Of a stretch of 64,000 nucleotides of DNA, positions 61,448 through 64,000 are shown piece by piece. Source of the stretch: Chrysoperla carnea (lineage: Eukaryota > Arthropoda > Insecta > Neuroptera > Chrysopidae); NCBI RefSeq assembly GCF_905475395.1, contig NC_058340.1:68240181-68304180 (forward strand). The letters run 5' to 3'. The translations under genes were made by a program, and so were the position numbers. Position 1 is the stretch's first letter; every line of letters begins with the position of its first letter. The notes under the pieces were generated by a model that saw only the letters and a program-made list of their open reading frames with translations, was not told where the DNA came from and did not search any database.

Positions 61448-63887
61448 TTATGGCCCAACAGGAACAAATCGTGCAGGATCGCCTACTTTCGGTGCAAATC
61501 GTATATTGACTTTAGTTCGATCATCATCCCCTACTTCCAAAAATGAATTCCAATCCAATAAGAAGTATAAGCCATTTCGACGTGGTTGTGGAATTGGAGC
61601 TTCAGCAATACTAGATGTGGAATTTGTATCTGTCATGCCAGGAAATGAAGCAGCTAAATCAGAGGCCGATGCTGTATTTGAGGACGCGTTATTTTGGCGT
61701 TTGAATTTCTCGTTTGCTTGTAGCAAATTTTGTAAATCTTCAACAGTCACCGGATTTAAAAAATCTGGTTCCTGTTCGCTTAACTGTTTAATGTCTTTTG
61801 ATGTCGAATTATTAATACTGTCGGATAATTTTTGAATGTTTTTCAAATCAAGCGCATCCAAATCGGCTTGAGAAATTTGAGTACCATTTAATTTCTCCAA
61901 TTGTTTAATTGTGGCTAATAAAAGTTCTAATTTTTGTAATTCCTCCTTAGATGCTTCCTCTGTTGGATTCGAAATATGTTGCTTAACTTTTTGACCAGCT
62001 TTTTTGCGTTGCATTAAACCAATATCCTCCAACACGTCTTTCATACCTTCTGGTAGAAGATCTTCATCAATTTCTGGAAGTGATTGCAGTTCTTGATGTT
62101 TTGTAGGATTAGGCTTAGGTTTTTCCTCATTTTTTATCGATTTTTGATCACGATGATTTTCCCCTACTAATCCAAATTTTGATAAAAATTGTTGCATATC
62201 TTGACGAGATGGGGCTGAATCAGGTAATGGTTTAAAATTAACATAACTTTCTTTGGTTACCATTGGTTTTGATGGCTCTGGATCGGAAAAATCATCGGCA
62301 AATCTTACAGCCTTATTGCCATTATCATTTGGGTTTGGTATTAAACCGAATGTCATTAGGAGTTCTTTCATTTCAGGATCTAATCCTTCAGCTCCAGCAG
62401 ACCAATCTGGTTTCGTTGTAGTTGTGGTACTCGGTGCTGGGAATAATCCAATTGATGCCAGGATATCTTTAACGTTTTCCCGCATTGGTGGTGGAGTTGA
62501 AGGTTTTTTCTTCAATCGTGTTTCAACGTACGAACTACTATATTTTCCATTAGGGTTTTTCTTGGTTTCCGATTGACTTAAATCAATATTATCAATAATT
62601 TCCTTAAAATTATTTGAAAAACCAAAATCTGGGGCTTCATTTCCATTTGTTTCCGGTACAGCTACATTGGAATCAATTTCATCCTTGAAGTGAACAAAAT
62701 CAAAATTATCGTCCACTGGTGATTTTTTAGTCGTAGCTTCTTTAAAGTAAACAAAATCAAATTCAGTAGTTTTTGAAGGTGTTGGCGTTACTTTGAAGAC
62801 GCGTTCGGTTGTGGTCGTCGTAACTGGTATTTGAGGATATGGGCGGCGTCGTTTGTGAACTTGAGCCGGAATTTTAATTACTTCATCTTCAACAATACCT
62901 AAACACAACAGAAGTTAGAAAAATATTCTGAAAGCGATTTCAGTTTTGAGTCTTACCTGGTTTATATTGGGGATGTTTCTCCTCTTTTCGCTTGCTCTTT
63001 TCATTCAATTTTGGAGCTTCCATAATTTTTAGAGCACTTTCTGGTGCTCGTGTTGTAAATGGCTCTGGTTTCATATCCTCGGGATATCGATGATTTGGAT
63101 ATCGAATTGATCCACGCTGAATATACGGACGTTTTGTCGTAGTAAATTCAATCGGTTCGTTGGTTGTCGTAAAACTGATAATCGGCTTAGGGATGTTTTC
63201 ATACATTTTAGTAATTTTAGTGGGTAAAACAATTTCAGGTAATTTGGTCGTAGTTGTAAATTCAGTTTGACTTTCCATTATTTCCGAAATATTTTGAGTA
63301 ATATGAACTTTCTCCGTTGTAGTTCCCTGAACACCGGTTTCAGAATTCATTTTAATTTGAACATCGCTAATATCTTCTTCGATTAAATCATCGCGAGGAG
63401 ATGAAGTTGTAGTGGTTGTTCGGAAAGTTGGTAATCGTGTTCGAATTGGTCGAAGGGTCGATAAATTTGGATCACTACTATTTGCCACAATATGTACCAC
63501 TGGTGCTTTTGTATACAATTCTTGGATATTGCTATAATTTTGAGGATTATATGGCATTACATACATAATAGCACGCTGATCCCGATTTGCTTCCTCAGTG
63601 GTTTTGTTTTGCTTTAGAAGTTGCTCGTCAGTTTTAGTGATGTTATCGAGTAAGACCATTATTTCTTCACGTGATAATCGTGGTAAATTTGGATCTAGTG
63701 CTAATATTCGTTGTACTTCAGCGATTGTGTTGTTGATGTCGATTTTATGTTCTTGATAAACTTCTATTAATTTTTCTGTAGTAGTCTCAGCATTGTTTTG
63801 GACTGTGGTTGTTTCATTTGACGATACCGAATTTATGGCAAAAATTAGTAGGAGTGCATAGGAAAGTAGATGTTGTTTTTGCCTTCC
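61448..63887 (-). CDS. Secreted Thr-rich low-complexity protein, 5'-partial (2 exons seen, 796 aa)
   Basis: Exons on the minus strand: 63887-62957 and 62898-61448, joined in phase by a 58-base GT-AG intron (GGT codon split). The frame runs to a stop at 61448. No ATG precedes the hydrophobic leader HLLSYALLLIFAINSVSS; the frame instead begins at an acceptor (TTGTTCCAG|GGAAGG), so a tiny first exon with the start codon lies beyond the window. After the signal peptide the chain is rich in Thr, Pro and acidic residues (TTTTTS, TTTKLP, TTTKRP) with several N-x-S/T sites. A twin motif FDFVYFKE/FDFVHFKD precedes four short repeats: DILASIGLFP, ELLMTFGLIP, QFLSKFGLVG and DVLEDIGLMQ. The C-terminus (GLYFLLDWNSFLEVG ... 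IRFAPKVGDP) is compact and looks like a conserved domain. Function not recognised; probably extracellular or cuticle/matrix related (inference). Confidence 0.85.
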
Positions 63888-64000
63888 CTGGAACAATAAA
63901 AAAATTTTTTATTAACAAACTTTCATTGTATTCTCAAATTGATGCTATATAAAAAATGATGTCTAGTTTCGTCGTGTTTTTTTTTATCTAAACAAAGCGG
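63888..64000. other. Intron (5' side) of the Thr-rich protein gene
   Basis: The pyrimidine-rich acceptor of the exon beginning at 63887 lies here on the minus strand. No coding exon is visible up to the window end. The only nearby minus-strand ATG (63926) runs into a stop after four codons. Confidence 0.6.

Noticed and set aside
61506-62576. Plus-strand frames of 107-109 codons
   Set aside because: Shadows of the minus-strand Thr-rich protein, which has clear composition, a signal peptide and splice sites.
63894-63926. Start codon for the Thr-rich protein just upstream of the signal peptide
   Set aside because: The open frame begins at TTG within a splice acceptor, and the only ATG nearby hits a stop after four codons; a 32-base intron would be needed.

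Overview
The window reads as AT-rich nuclear DNA of an insect. Evidence: spliced genes with short GT-AG introns, a nuclear tRNA-Leu, tRNA-derived SINEs, a mariner relic with mellifera-type ends, a pogo-type MITE and Helitron-like ends. The order cannot be fixed from sequence alone.

Positions 1-41 kb hold no protein-coding gene I can support. The region is mostly decayed repeats: a 315-bp satellite in opposed arrays (3.7-4.4 kb and 7.5-8.1 kb), several foldback elements, Helitron-like pieces, a 276-bp pogo-type MITE (26.0 kb), a near-perfect 513-bp palindrome built from two mariner 5' ends (27.1 kb), two SINE families (31-36 kb) and one intact tRNA-Leu(TAA) at 30.0 kb. Three CpG-richer islands (8.2, 16.6 and 39.2 kb) could be promoters or 5' exons of a gene not otherwise visible.

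Positions 41-64 kb are genic. A plus-strand kinesin-9 gene (KIF6 type) can be assembled from 11 exons into one 873-residue frame (41214-45139). It converges tail to tail on a minus-strand gene that can be assembled from 23 exons into one 2039-residue frame (59897-45955). That second protein is secreted, with EAR-like beta-propeller regions at both ends and a long array of degenerate repeats between. It may be an eggshell protein of the Nasrat/Polehole kind, but that is only a guess. Its intron 18 is almost filled by a ~150-bp minisatellite arranged in 600-bp higher-order units. Upstream on the same strand is a third gene (63887-61448, first exon outside the window), a secreted Thr-rich low-complexity protein with four short FGL/IGL repeats and a compact C-terminal domain.

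The two minus-strand genes both encode extracellular proteins and lie head to tail 1.5 kb apart. The kinesin is an axonemal-type motor, so I see no functional link to its neighbours. All exon models were spliced by eye; every junction is GT-AG and each reading frame closes exactly.
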